DNA from: Xanthobacteraceae bacterium
GTDB lineage: Bacteria > Pseudomonadota > Alphaproteobacteria > Rhizobiales > Xanthobacteraceae
Length of the DNA stretch: 64,000 bases
Assembly: GCA_029266425.1 (NCBI GenBank)
Contig: JAQSWY010000005.1
Location: 1-64,000 of the forward strand
Reading direction: 5' to 3'
Under the pieces are notes generated by a model, which made no database searches, was not told the DNA's origin, and saw only the letters and a list, made by a program, of their open reading frames with translations. Both the position numbers and the translations under genes were made by a program. This document shows positions 23,929 through 33,459 of this stretch, piece after piece. How positions within the stretch are numbered: the stretch's first letter is position 1; the number at the start of each line of letters is the position of its first letter.

Positions 23929-26811
23929 TCATCGTGAACTCAGTGACGATCTCAACGCATTCGAGAGCTGGACCGCCTCTCGCACGATCGGCTGGTCGAG
24001 ATCGCTGAGCCGATCGATCAACGGCATGAGGAGAGTTTCGGCGTCGCGAGCGCGGCCCTGTCCCTGCCAGAGGCGCGCTAGACCGATCGCCGCCTTGGCC
24101 TCCCAGAACAGGGCCTCCTGTTCTCGCGCGATCTCCAGCGCCTTCGTCAGCCGCTGCTCGGCCTTGCGGACGGCATCGGGGCCGCCCCTCATCTCGGCAA
24201 ATTCTCCGGCGAGCCTCCAAAGCTCGGGAGCGAACCAACCCTCCTCGTTTTGCTCGGAGCGCGCCAGGGCTTCCTCAAGACAGGAGTCGGCGCGATCGAG
24301 CTCTCCGGCCCTCGCCAAAGCGAGAGCAAACTCGGCCAGAAAGACGATGTAGTAAACGCCGTAGGCTATCTCTCTCAGCTTGCCCAAGCCTTCGCCCAGC
24401 CTCCTTATGCCGGTGGAGAGGTCTCCTTCGCGGATCATCAGGACACCGGCAAAGCACTGTCCCCAAAGCTGCCAAAACTCGATTCCGTCCCGCGCCGACT
24501 CCTCTACGAGCATCGTTACGAAGCGACGGGCACGGACGATGTCGTTCGCGAACAGCGCGACCGGGCAGGCTGCCTGGACCAGCACCTGGCAGAGTGTCAG
24601 CCGGTCCCCGGCGGCTTCCGCGGACGCGACAATATCGTCGACGTCGGCAACGGCCGCGTCGAACGAACCCTGCAGCCAGAGGATCCGGGCAAGGAAGCAG
24701 CGACCGGTCAGTTTCTGCTCGAAGACGAAGCGGATGATCTGCGAGCCCGTAACCGGAACAACGTAGCCCTTGACCATGTGCCCGAGATAGCGACGGGCCT
24801 CCGTCTGCCGGCCGAGCAGGTGCAGGATGTAGCCGATCATGCGATAGCCGACATAACTGTCGTTCAGGTCGCTTCGCCGGCCAGCGACGTCCGAGAAGCG
24901 ATGTGCCAGTGCCAGGGCTTCCCTAAACTGGCTGCGGTTGAGCCGGTTGGACCAGAGACCCCACAGCGCCCGCAATTGATAGTCGGTGTCGTCCAGGGTC
25001 TCGGCGAGTTCGAGGGTCAGCTGCCAGGCCGCTCCGGTTTCGTCCACCTGTCCCTTTATCTGCATCAGCGACCATGCGAGTACGGCCTGCAGACGCATGT
25101 GGCTATCCGGGTCCCGGTCCAGGTTGGCGTTTGCGAGTGCCAGGTGCACTTGCTGATGGGCCTCGCTGATGAGTTGCAGCTGGAACCAGAGCGGCACCGC
25201 GCCGAGCGTCAGCGCGACGCCGATCCTGGCATCTCCGTCTGGCGAGAACGCCCAATCCAGGGCTGCGCGTGCGTTGTCGATGAGGTGCCGGTGGTCGTGG
25301 AGCCACGCCAGAGCGGGTTGGATCTCCCAGGCCAGGTTGGCACGGCGCAGGGCGTCTCGGAATATCTCTGCGTGCCGACGTCGCAGCAGTTCGGCCTTGC
25401 CGCTCTCCGCGAGTTTCAAGGCGGCGTACGCCCGTGTGGTGTCCAGCAGCCGATAGCGAACCTGCGGGCCGTATACGTCCACGGCTATCAGTGACTTCTC
25501 GACGAGATTCGCGACCGCGTTGACGATCTCTGCATCCGCGGCCTCATCATCCACGATGACGGCTACGGCATCATCCATGGTGAAATTGCCAGCGAGGATA
25601 GCGAGCTGCCTCAGGACGAGCTGTTCGAAGTCCGGAAGAAGCGCATAGCTCCAATCGAGCAAGGTGTTGAGTGTCTGGTGCCGCCGAAGCGCGGTCCGGC
25701 GCCCGCGAAGCTGGAGGCTGAAGCGATCGTCCAGCCGGCTTGCCAGACCAGCGACGCCCAGGCTCTCGACACGACCCGCCGCGATCTCGATCGCAAGCGC
25801 GATCCCGTCCAGTCGCCGACAGAGATCGGCAACGATGGGTGCTTCCGCGTCGGTGAGCTGAAAGCCGTCGAAACTCGCGGCGGCGCGCTCGACAAACAGC
25901 TGCACTGCCGGGTACGCGAGAGCGTCTTTACTCGACAGGCTGGCGCTTGGGGGCGGCGCATCGAGCGATGACAGCCGGTAGATGCGCTCTCCCCGAACGC
26001 GCAAGGCTTCCCTGCTGGTGGCGAGAATGTGCAGCCCTTCGCCGCCACTGGCGAACAGCTGCTCCGCCAGGCGCGAAACGATTTCGATCACATGCTCGCA
26101 GCTGTCGAGGAGCAGGAGACGCCGCCTGGACCGCGTTGCTGCGATCAGGTTTTGCATCGGCGAGTCCGAGTGCAGACCGACGCCCAGGGCGGCGGCGACT
26201 GCCGCTGGAACGAGTTGCGGATCGCTCAGCGCGGACAGGTCGACGAAGCTGACGCCGTCACTGAAGCTGTTCAGCATCTCATGCGCGACCGCGATGGCCA
26301 CCGTCGATTTTCCGATGCCGCCCGGCCCGACCAGCGAGACGAAGCGCTGCTCCCTCAACAGACCAGCCACGAGCTGGATGGTCTCGGTACGGCCGATGGG
26401 GCGGGCAAGGGCCGGGGGCAAACTCGAATTGTCGTCGGCCGGCTCTGATGGTGCCGCCTGCGGCTGCGCGGCATCCGCATGCTCTACAGGAAAGACGAAC
26501 GAATAGCCGCGTCCGGGGACATTGACGATGTATCTGCGCCCGGCCTGGCCATCCCCCAGCGCTCGCCTCAGGGCCCCGATATGCACCCGGAGATTGGCCT
26601 CCTCCACGAACGTGTCCGGCCACGCACGCTGGATCAGCTGCGCCTTGCCGACAACCTGGCCTTGCTGCTCGAGAAGGGCGAGCAGGAGGGCCCGCGCCCG
26701 GCTGCCGAGATTGATCGAAGCCTCTCCTTCCACCAGGAGTTGCTGACCGGGGAAGAATCGGAATGGTCCAAAGGACAGCTGTCCGACCAAGGCTGCGTCC
26801 CGCTCAATCAC
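23929..26811 (-). CDS. Giant winged-helix/P-loop ATPase/TPR-like regulator, copy 2
   Basis: At 960 residues this is a full-length paralogue of the protein at 19737. The winged helix spans about 12-107 (FGPFRFFPGQQLLVEG to VPGRGYSFV), Walker A is GPGGIGKST at 162-170, and Walker B LLLLD is followed by the same SCEHV. The C-terminal half is again helical and repeat-like and is where the two differ most, as expected if they sense different ligands. The start is GTG. It is convergent with the small ORF at 23711; the sugar-type ABC operon that ends at 26907 lies upstream, leftward as well. Likely targets are unknown. Confidence 0.88.
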   Translation of the reverse strand: MIERDAALVGQLSFGPFRFFPGQQLLVEGEASINLGSRARALLLALLEQQGQVVGKAQLIQRAWPDTFVEEANLRVHIGALRRALGDGQAGRRYIVNVPGRGYSFVFPVEHADAAQPQAAPSEPADDNSSLPPALARPIGRTETIQLVAGLLREQRFVSLVGPGGIGKSTVAIAVAHEMLNSFSDGVSFVDLSALSDPQLVPAAVAAALGVGLHSDSPMQNLIAATRSRRRLLLLDSCEHVIEIVSRLAEQLFASGGEGLHILATSREALRVRGERIYRLSSLDAPPPSASLSSKDALAYPAVQLFVERAAASFDGFQLTDAEAPIVADLCRRLDGIALAIEIAAGRVESLGVAGLASRLDDRFSLQLRGRRTALRRHQTLNTLLDWSYALLPDFEQLVLRQLAILAGNFTMDDAVAVIVDDEAADAEIVNAVANLVEKSLIAVDVYGPQVRYRLLDTTRAYAALKLAESGKAELLRRRHAEIFRDALRRANLAWEIQPALAWLHDHRHLIDNARAALDWAFSPDGDARIGVALTLGAVPLWFQLQLISEAHQQVHLALANANLDRDPDSHMRLQAVLAWSLMQIKGQVDETGAAWQLTLELAETLDDTDYQLRALWGLWSNRLNRSQFREALALAHRFSDVAGRRSDLNDSYVGYRMIGYILHLLGRQTEARRYLGHMVKGYVVPVTGSQIIRFVFEQKLTGRCFLARILWLQGSFDAAVADVDDIVASAEAAGDRLTLCQVLVQAACPVALFANDIVRARRFVTMLVEESARDGIEFWQLWGQCFAGVLMIREGDLSTGIRRLGEGLGKLREIAYGVYYIVFLAEFALALARAGELDRADSCLEEALARSEQNEEGWFAPELWRLAGEFAEMRGGPDAVRKAEQRLTKALEIAREQEALFWEAKAAIGLARLWQGQGRARDAETLLMPLIDRLSDLDQPIVREAVQLSNALRSSLSSR

Positions 26812-26906
26812 AGCGATCCGATAACGTCATCAATGGGTTTGGATTCCTGGCACACCATATCTGCCATTTCGACCAGGCGCGAGTGGGGCGCGAGCCGCGA
26901 TCGCGC

Positions 26907-27695
26907 CTACATTGCGCCGAGGCTTTGGCGGAGCCCCCGCAGCATGTACTGCTGGAGCCAGACAAACATGACCAGGACAGGCAGGCTCGTGACGAGCACC
27001 GCTCCCATGACATCCGGCCAGTCAACCGCGTATCTGCCCGCGGTCAGTGCGTTGACCCGAAGCGGAAGCGTGAAGTTCGGCGGACTCCGGAGGAGCGTCA
27101 ATGCCAGTGCGAACTCGTTGAAGGCCGTGATGAAAGCGAATGTCGCGGTGACGGCGACGGCCGGCAAAGAGATCGGCAGAATAACCAGTCCGAGTATCCG
27201 CAGGCGCGATGCGCCTTCGATGCGCGCGGCTTCCTCGAGCTCTATCGGAATCGCATCGATATAGCCCCGTAGCATCCAGACGGCGAACGGCACTTGGAAT
27301 GCCGTATAGATCGCAATCAGCGCCACCTTCGTATCCGTCAGGCCGGCCCCCGACACCATTTGCGCGAGCCCAAGCACGAGCATGATCGGTGCCAGCATCT
27401 GTGAGCCGAGCAGCGCCTCGGAAATCACCCGCCTGCCGCGGAAGCGGAACCGGGAAAGTGCGTAGGCCGTCGGCAAGGCGATGAGCGTCGAGGCCGCGGC
27501 GGTAGATGCGGCGATGACGAGGCTGTTGACGAGGGACACCCCGAGCTCGGTTCTCTCCCACATTCCGGTCCAAAAGGCGCCCATGTCCTCGCCTTTGACG
27601 CGGTAAATGGAGTCGAGGGCGACTGCGAACGGAAACAGATTCAGGAACATCAGCGGGATAAGGGCGATCCAGGAAAGCAGGCTCCGTCTAAGCAT
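26907..27695 (-). CDS. ABC sugar transporter permease, MalG-like
   Basis: The 262-residue protein has about six membrane helices. It carries the EAA loop of binding-protein-dependent permeases near the C-terminal third (IELEEAARIEGASRLRILGL). The pattern fits the second permease of carbohydrate uptake type 1 importers. Its start overlaps the upstream permease by eight bases, so both are co-translated. It closes the three-gene leftward operon, and no ATPase gene follows. Confidence 0.88.
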   Translation of the reverse strand: MLRRSLLSWIALIPLMFLNLFPFAVALDSIYRVKGEDMGAFWTGMWERTELGVSLVNSLVIAASTAAASTLIALPTAYALSRFRFRGRRVISEALLGSQMLAPIMLVLGLAQMVSGAGLTDTKVALIAIYTAFQVPFAVWMLRGYIDAIPIELEEAARIEGASRLRILGLVILPISLPAVAVTATFAFITAFNEFALALTLLRSPPNFTLPLRVNALTAGRYAVDWPDVMGAVLVTSLPVLVMFVWLQQYMLRGLRQSLGAM

Positions 27696-28608
27696 AGTCG
27701 GGGCGCTCCAGCATGCGGAGCATCAGGACCGTCAGTGCGACCAATCCGCAAAGCATAAGCATCGAGAGCGCTGCCGCCTCGCCCAGACGACCGAATGTAA
27801 ACGCCAGCTTGTAGAGATAGGTGACGAGAATGTCCGTGCTGCTCGCCGGTCCACCTTGCGTGAGAATCCAGATGATTGGGAAAGAATTCGTCACGTAGGC
27901 GATGTTGAAGATCAGCACGACCCAGATGAACGGTCGAAGGAGCGGCAGGGTGAGAAATTTCACCCGATCGACCGCGCCGGCTCCGGCGAGACGCGCGGCA
28001 TCGTAAAGATCGTCAGGGATTGAAGATAGGCCGGCAAGAAATATCACGGTGCTGAAAGGAACGGATACCAGCACGGCGATCGTGATCTCGATGCTGAAAC
28101 TGACAGGCACCGAGCCGAGCCATGTGATCGTGGACTCGAATGGAGTGATCGTCGATGCCAGCCTGTTCAGCAGGCCGGCTTCGTCGTTCAGCGCCCGCCG
28201 CCAGACGATCGCCATCGAGGTGAGGGAAATCGCCCATGGCGAGAGCACGAGGAATTGTGCGAGCCCTCGACCAAAGAAATGCCGGTTCAGGATCAGTGCG
28301 GTCGGCAAGGCGAGGAGGATGGTGCCCGCCACGACCGAGGCGGTCCAGATGCCGGTCCGGAGAACAATCCCGGGCAGCAGCGGGTCCTCGGCCAGGCGCG
28401 CGAAATTCTGAAATCCCACATAGTCACCGATCCGTCCGAAGCGCGACACCTGGGAGAAGGCCATACGGCCCAGGAGCAGCACAGGAGCCAGGACGATGAT
28501 GGCCGTCACCATGGCACTGGGGGAGATGAGCAAAAGCAAGGTTCGCCGATCGCGCAGGCCCCTTGCATCAGCGGCGGGCGAGCACTTCGTCGATTTGCCG
28601 CGCCGCAT
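27688..28608 (-). CDS. ABC sugar transporter permease, MalF-like
   Basis: This 306-residue protein is the first channel subunit. A short basic N-terminus precedes six or so hydrophobic segments, and the EAA-type loop reads DLYDAARLAGAGAVDRVKFL. The assigned start overlaps the end of the binding-protein gene by 41 bases, which is longer than usual, so a later start is possible, but the N-terminal residues before the first helix look native. It pairs with the permease at 26907. Confidence 0.85.
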   Translation of the reverse strand: MRRGKSTKCSPAADARGLRDRRTLLLLISPSAMVTAIIVLAPVLLLGRMAFSQVSRFGRIGDYVGFQNFARLAEDPLLPGIVLRTGIWTASVVAGTILLALPTALILNRHFFGRGLAQFLVLSPWAISLTSMAIVWRRALNDEAGLLNRLASTITPFESTITWLGSVPVSFSIEITIAVLVSVPFSTVIFLAGLSSIPDDLYDAARLAGAGAVDRVKFLTLPLLRPFIWVVLIFNIAYVTNSFPIIWILTQGGPASSTDILVTYLYKLAFTFGRLGEAAALSMLMLCGLVALTVLMLRMLERPDYA

Positions 28609-29797
28609 CAGTCATCGCCTCCGTTGGTGTTCGCTGGCCAAGGTAAATGGTCTGCAGTGCCCGAACTGTGATGTCCGAGATTTCGGGCCAGCCCTTGATC
28701 GTGGGCAGGAAGCGCGCGTAAGGGAGCCCGGCGGCGAACGCGGCGATATCCGGATTGTCCTTGTAGTAGCTGTCCGCCGCCTCGGAGACGGTGACGGGCA
28801 GAAGCCCCTCCGCACGATCAAACTCAGCGCGATACTTTTCGCCGTACAGGAATTTCAGGAAGTCCCAGGCGGCCTGCTTGTTCTTGGAAGAGCTCGACAG
28901 CGTCAGTACGTCGGTCACGCCCAGCGTGGCGGGCTTCGCTGCGACGGGAAACGGCATGACAGCATAGCGCAGGCCAGGCGCTTCCGCCTTCAGCTGCGGG
29001 ATCAGCATCGGATAGGTGAAGACGATTCCGATGCGTCCCTCCTTGAACAGCTTGAAGACGTCCTCCCGGCTTTGCGCCGTAGGTGCCGGCTCCGTTGCGT
29101 TGTCGCTGATCAGCGACCTGTAGAGTGTCGCGGCGCGGATCGCCTCGGGGGAAGCGAGCCCGCTTCGCCCGTCCTTCAGGATTTCGCCGCCGAGAGCCCA
29201 CAGCGCGTAATAGAAGTATGTGTCGACTTCGACTTCCTTGCCGGGAAGCCCGAATCCATAGGTGTTGGGCAGGGCGGCAACGAGCCGGGCTGCGGTCACG
29301 AGTTCGTCCCAGGTCTTCGGCTGGGGGGCGCCGGCGCGTTGCAGGAGCTCGGTGTTCACCACCATCGCGCGCGCCGAGGCCGCAGCCGGCAGACCAAGAA
29401 GACGCCCGTTGACCGTGGCCGGAACCAGGAATGCCGGTATGAACTTCGACTTGAATTCGGCCGTCGCCAGTGCGTCGAGCGGCTCGAGGAGGCCGTCGCC
29501 TGCAAGGTCCGATACCCACATGGTCGGGACGATCGCAAGATCGGGCTGATCGCCGCTACTAATGTCGGTGGTCAGTTTTTGTAGGTAGCTGTCCCAGGGA
29601 ATGACCTCGATCTGGATGCGCATGCCAGGATGGAGTGCCTCATAGTCACGCGCGGCGCGTTCAAGAAACGGCCGGGTAAATCCAGAGTATTCTCCGGCCG
29701 TAAATCTAAGTTCCACGGCCTGCGCGTCGGCCCGGCCGAACCAAAGCACGGCAGCAGCCAGCGCAACCAGGGCTCTAGCCAGGACCGTCATCGTCAT
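28568..29797 (-). CDS. ABC transporter substrate-binding protein, family 1 (sugar type)
   Basis: I chose the ATG at 29797, which has GGGGGG just upstream and places a normal signal peptide (VLARALVALAAAVLWFGRADA) at the N-terminus; the mature protein brings the total to 409 residues. The fold is that of MalE/UgpB-like extracellular binding proteins, with the opening VELRFTAGEYSGF and mid-region LPAAASARAMVVNTELLQ. The ligand may be a mono-, di- or oligosaccharide or a polyol. It is first in an operon with two permeases. The ATPase must come from elsewhere, as happens for importers served by a shared MsmK/MalK-type ATPase. Confidence 0.88.
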   Translation of the reverse strand: MTMTVLARALVALAAAVLWFGRADAQAVELRFTAGEYSGFTRPFLERAARDYEALHPGMRIQIEVIPWDSYLQKLTTDISSGDQPDLAIVPTMWVSDLAGDGLLEPLDALATAEFKSKFIPAFLVPATVNGRLLGLPAAASARAMVVNTELLQRAGAPQPKTWDELVTAARLVAALPNTYGFGLPGKEVEVDTYFYYALWALGGEILKDGRSGLASPEAIRAATLYRSLISDNATEPAPTAQSREDVFKLFKEGRIGIVFTYPMLIPQLKAEAPGLRYAVMPFPVAAKPATLGVTDVLTLSSSSKNKQAAWDFLKFLYGEKYRAEFDRAEGLLPVTVSEAADSYYKDNPDIAAFAAGLPYARFLPTIKGWPEISDITVRALQTIYLGQRTPTEAMTDAARQIDEVLARR

Positions 29798-29821
29798 CCC
29801 CCCAGAAAACAGACGAACTTG

Positions 29822-29843
29822 ACCTGACGTTAACGGGTCAGGT
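29822..29843. promoter_or_regulatory. Dyad upstream of the sugar-type ABC operon
   Basis: A perfect seven-base dyad, ACCTGAC-8-GTCAGGT, sits 25 bases upstream of the binding-protein start at 29797. Its centre is GTTAACG. The position suits an operator for a repressor of the operon, but no local regulator is next to it. Confidence 0.4.
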
Positions 29844-30572
29844 TCGCGGAGGGAAGGTGCGGTTGCCGCATAGCGGGTTTTCGGCACTCGCCCGCGCAAG
29901 CAGGTGAATGCTTCGATGCCACCTCTACCGTACGTTTACCAATATGTTTCTCGAATTTTTTTCCCATTCCGCGCGTCGCCTTTTCTGCGAGAGGCTGGCG
30001 CTAGTCGCCGGCCTCTGCGCCGGAACCGGAGCTGCGCTTCCGGATGGCCGCGTCCATCGCGAGAAGGCTTTCGGCGCTTCTCGCTTGCATCACTTCCACC
30101 ATGCGGCCTCGAGCCGGATCGCACCCTTTGCGTGGTTCTCTTCCTTTGAGAACGCATTGATAATGGCCGTGGCCTCGGCCGCTCCCGGATGGTCTGTCGC
30201 GGTGTCGAAGCGCACCTTGTCGTCGATTGCGTTGAGAAGGCCGCCCGCCCGCCTGGCCGGCCATTACTCAAGGCTTTGGCTTGGGCGCATCGCTGGTGAA
30301 GGGCTTCTCCCACTGGCCAAAATGAAAATGGGGCCCAAAATGGGGCCGAAACCATATGGGAGAAATTAAATCTTATAATTCAAATAATTACATTACAAAC
30401 TGGCGGACACCCCCTCCGCCAAATAGCTGTCTCCGCGTCCTGCGCGGCCTTTATAATCTCTAGGCTATTCTCCCCCAATCTCTTTCGCGTGGCGGCGGCT
30501 GACGCCGCAGCTGCGCCTGCACCTCGGGGCTGTGGATGGTGATCCGGACAGCAGACGGGAGGTATCGCTCTC
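29844..30572. other. Long intergenic stretch, partly AT-rich
   Basis: No gene is supported in these 729 bases. A leftward frame ending near 30090 gives a natural-looking segment, DTATDHPGAAEATAIINAFS and on, but it has no start and could be the tail of a lost gene. From about 30315 to 30400 the base composition turns strongly AT-rich, unlike both flanks. A short inverted repeat follows at 30401. Confidence 0.45.
30401..30421. repeat. Seven-base inverted repeat beside AT-rich DNA
   Basis: TGGCGGA and TCCGCCA form a perfect stem around CACCCCC. The right arm resembles the last bases of a tRNA-Ser gene (CTCCGCCA), a common integration site, but no tRNA body is present. It could be an attachment-site scar or a terminator. 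Confidence 0.4.
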
Positions 30573-30722
30573 ATGGCTGAGAGGACGGACGCGGGCTATC
30601 ACATTCGAGCCGACCGGCTGGCGGAAGCCCTGCTCGCGGAAGTCGAGAGGCTTCTGCTGACCCGCAAGGGCAGAGCGACACCGTTGGCGGAGAACCCCTT
30701 CGGCCGTGTCCGCCGCGCCTGA
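30573..30722 (+). CDS. Possible small protein, 49 residues
   Basis: GGGAGG lies nine bases before the ATG and the frame reads MAERTDAGYHIRADRLAEAL, then a charged helix and a basic C-terminus with NPFGRVRRA. I do not recognise it. It is convergent with the beta-helix gene, whose stop is 17 bases away. Its length makes chance a real possibility, but the ribosome site and composition favour a real small gene. Confidence 0.35.
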   Translation: MAERTDAGYHIRADRLAEALLAEVERLLLTRKGRATPLAENPFGRVRRA

Positions 30723-30738
30723 GCGGCGTCGCGCGGGA

Positions 30739-32112
30739 TCAGGGCCAAGCGGCGCCGGCCTCCTCTCCGTCGCCGTTCAGTCCGATCCCGGAGCGGGCGA
30801 GGCGCGAGCCGGGAGCGGAATGGAGGAACGTCGTGGCGGGGAGGGAACCGTCCGGCTGTCGCGGGCCGGTCGCCGTGGCGTCTGCGAGTGACAGGAAATC
30901 CGTCGGCCTGACCGGCGGGCCGGAATCCCAGGAGTTTCCTTCTCCAGCATTGCCCGGTCCAACGACAGCCTCGCGGCCGCGCGGCAGGAAGGAGACGTTG
31001 TCGATGAGCCTGTGACCGGCCGATGTCGGAAAGTAGAAGCCCCGGGTCCAGGTGTCAGCCGGCTGGCCGTTCCCGTCCCGGCTGCGACCGTTGTCGTAGG
31101 CGGTGCAGCGGGACACCCGGCTCGCGACGGCCGACCCGCTGTCCGTGAAGCCGGACAGCGCGTTGCTCCAGGATGCACAGCCGCTGACGGTATGACCGCC
31201 GGACAGCCCCGTCTTGTTGCCGCGCGCCGGGTCCCGCTGTCCGCCGAGCTTGAAGCCGTGTCCCTCGCCCGTGCTGCGCGCGCCGTCCGGCCGGAACCCG
31301 TTCGCCCAGGCCCAGCACCGATACAATAGGAGCGGTGCCGGTGCCGTGTTGTCGTTGACGTTGAAGAGGTCGAATCCGTCGTCCGAATTGTGCCAGGCCC
31401 GGCAGCCCACGAGCACATTCCCGGTCGAGCCAGAGCCGACGGGACTGATCTGGAACCCGTCCGCGTTGCCGCCGTCGAGGTCGGCGTTCCCGAAGCTGTC
31501 GCAGTTCACAAAGACGTTGTTCCGAGCGAAACCGAAGAGAGCGATGCCCTTTCCCTCGTGTCCTCCCCACCCGCTGTCCCGGACGGACAGGTTTTCGAAC
31601 CTGTTGTGATGACAGCCACCGTTCACCAGGGAGCCGCTCCGGACGACCAGCCCGCCCATCGGCGCGTTCCGGATCTCGAGCCCCCGGAGTACGAGATGGG
31701 ACACATCATAGAGCGAGAGGACGTAGCCTCCCGCCGCCTCGGCTGAGCCGTAGCTGTCCACGGTCGAGGCCAAGCGCGAGCCGTCGAGAATGGGTCGTTC
31801 GCCCCGATAGTTCCGGATGGTGATCGACCGGCCGGGAGCGCCGGACCGGCCGGTCAGGTGGATACCGGACCCGCCACCGAGCAGGTAGGACCCGCCTCGC
31901 AAGTGGATCGTGTCGCCCGGAAGCGCGACCGCGTAGGCCCGCTCCAGCGACGCCCAGGGCGCAGCGAGAGATCCGTTACCCCTGTCATCGTCTCCCGTTG
32001 GCGCCACGACGTAGTCCGCGCCTCGAGGCGGATCCGTGGCCGCTGGGGGCCGCGGCCGCGCCACGCCGGTCAGCACGACGAGGCCGAGAAGGGAGCGTCG
32101 AGAGAGCATCAT
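30739..32112 (-). CDS. Exported right-handed parallel beta-helix protein (PL9/DUF1565-like)
   Basis: I chose the ATG at 32112 (457 residues), which puts a twin-arginine-like signal MLSRRSLLGLVVLTG at the very start; the longer frame begins with TTG and adds an unlikely leader. The mature protein opens DYVVAPTGDDDRGNGSLAAP and APGDTIHLRGG-like strands, typical of PL9-type pectate lyase-like beta-helices. Repeated Asn/Gly-rich rungs follow (for example HHNRFENLSVRDS, NVFVNCDSFGNAD). Such proteins cleave or bind acidic polysaccharides at the cell surface. No sugar-enzyme neighbours are present, so its substrate is open; a role with exopolysaccharide is likely from the next genes. Confidence 0.78.
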   Translation of the reverse strand: MMLSRRSLLGLVVLTGVARPRPPAATDPPRGADYVVAPTGDDDRGNGSLAAPWASLERAYAVALPGDTIHLRGGSYLLGGGSGIHLTGRSGAPGRSITIRNYRGERPILDGSRLASTVDSYGSAEAAGGYVLSLYDVSHLVLRGLEIRNAPMGGLVVRSGSLVNGGCHHNRFENLSVRDSGWGGHEGKGIALFGFARNNVFVNCDSFGNADLDGGNADGFQISPVGSGSTGNVLVGCRAWHNSDDGFDLFNVNDNTAPAPLLLYRCWAWANGFRPDGARSTGEGHGFKLGGQRDPARGNKTGLSGGHTVSGCASWSNALSGFTDSGSAVASRVSRCTAYDNGRSRDGNGQPADTWTRGFYFPTSAGHRLIDNVSFLPRGREAVVGPGNAGEGNSWDSGPPVRPTDFLSLADATATGPRQPDGSLPATTFLHSAPGSRLARSGIGLNGDGEEAGAAWP

Positions 32113-32340
32113 TTTGGCAGGGGCCCGCTGACCGACACCCGGATCGTCACCCGGATCGTCCGAGATGTAGTAGCGCGCCGACCGCCCCGTGTTGCCAGAT
32201 GTCAAGAACGCGCCGTCGCATCAGGGGCGTCCCTCACGCGCTACCGGCGGTGCGTCTGCGCCCCACCTAGAAGACGATAGTTACATACGTTCGCCAAATC
32301 TACTCGTTGCGGAGCGATTCACCTGTATGTATTCCAAATG

Positions 32341-33459
32341 TCATTCGATATTTACTGCTGGATTTGGCATACTGGATGGCACTGAAAGCTCGGTCTTGAC
32401 TTCGTGAAATGCAATGACATGCATTGCGTATGCAACCTGGGTTGCAGCGAGAACCCCTATGACGATCCACGACATATTCGAGGCTCGGATGAACCGGCCT
32501 AAGCGCGGAACAAGCGGAGTAACACCTATAAGGGGGATCACAAGGATTTTCGCATAGCGTATCGATGCCCACGCCTCGTGTTGATTCATAAACACCAGCA
32601 ATCCTAGTACTGGTATAAGAATCGATAGCATCTCCAGGTTACGTCTCCGAATGTAAATCCACGTCAGTATTACGGTCCCGACAAAAAGGCTAAGTAATAA
32701 CAGCCCTTTGATTGTACCGCGCATGCCTCCCTGCGCGAGAGTACCAAGCACGCCGTCCAGAACTGGCAGACCCGAGTATGATGGAAGGTTGACGGACAGA
32801 TCTATGGAAATTATCCACAGCGGGCCCGCACCACTTGCCGCCACTGCCAGCCAGAAGATTGCGAGCGGAGCGCCCGCAGCGAGTGCGCGCCACACAGGGA
32901 AGCCGCGGTGCCACGCGGCCAAGCTTATGAGAAGAGCGAAGGGCCAGAGGGCTTTCTGAACGAGAAGCATCACCGCCAACGCCACCATAAGGCGCCGCCA
33001 GTCCCTCTCGAACAAGCAAAAAATTCCATAAATGAGCACGAAGTGAGCGACCGAATCGGCGATAGGCCAAGCAACGTACGTAATCCCCACGAAAGGAAAG
33101 AGACCATATAGCACTGTCGCCAATTGAGATGCGTCGGGATTGATTTTCCTTGCGATTTTTAAGAATATGTAGAGTGAGCCATACCAAGCCGCGAGGCTGA
33201 TCGTCTGCATCAGGATCAAGTCGCTGACAGCGCCTAGCGTAAGGCCTCGGGCCACCCAAAGTAGAAATGCGTACCCCGGAAGGTGCATGTTCGCCAGCCA
33301 CCAATGGTGGCTCTGCTCTGAGTAACCAAGAACGTCACTCTGCATTATTTGTGTTCCGGAGACATGCCATATACCTATCAGAATGACAAATAATATTGTC
33401 CCAGTCACGATTAGACCATCAAGAACTGTATACTGCAGATAGGTTGCCCGAGCAGTCAT
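32341..33459 (-). CDS. Polytopic membrane protein, probably a GT-C-type glycosyltransferase
   Basis: The ATG at 33459 has GGGG upstream and gives 372 residues with about ten hydrophobic helices. The first outer loop after helix one holds acidic residues (QSDVLGYSEQSHHWW), as in GT-C glycosyltransferases that use polyprenyl-phosphate sugars. Nothing specific identifies the donor or acceptor. Base composition is lower in GC than the catabolic genes to either side and rare codons are more frequent, suggesting later acquisition. It lies near the UbiA-HAD and SMR-like genes, which also suit lipid-linked sugar chemistry. Confidence 0.65.
   Translation of the reverse strand: MTARATYLQYTVLDGLIVTGTILFVILIGIWHVSGTQIMQSDVLGYSEQSHHWWLANMHLPGYAFLLWVARGLTLGAVSDLILMQTISLAAWYGSLYIFLKIARKINPDASQLATVLYGLFPFVGITYVAWPIADSVAHFVLIYGIFCLFERDWRRLMVALAVMLLVQKALWPFALLISLAAWHRGFPVWRALAAGAPLAIFWLAVAASGAGPLWIISIDLSVNLPSYSGLPVLDGVLGTLAQGGMRGTIKGLLLLSLFVGTVILTWIYIRRRNLEMLSILIPVLGLLVFMNQHEAWASIRYAKILVIPLIGVTPLVPRLGRFIRASNMSWIVIGVLAATQVAYAMHVIAFHEVKTELSVPSSMPNPAVNIE

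Noticed and set aside
30403..30423. Possible tRNA-Ser gene end
   Set aside because: Only the last bases resemble a tRNA 3' end; no anticodon arm or acceptor partner could be found upstream.
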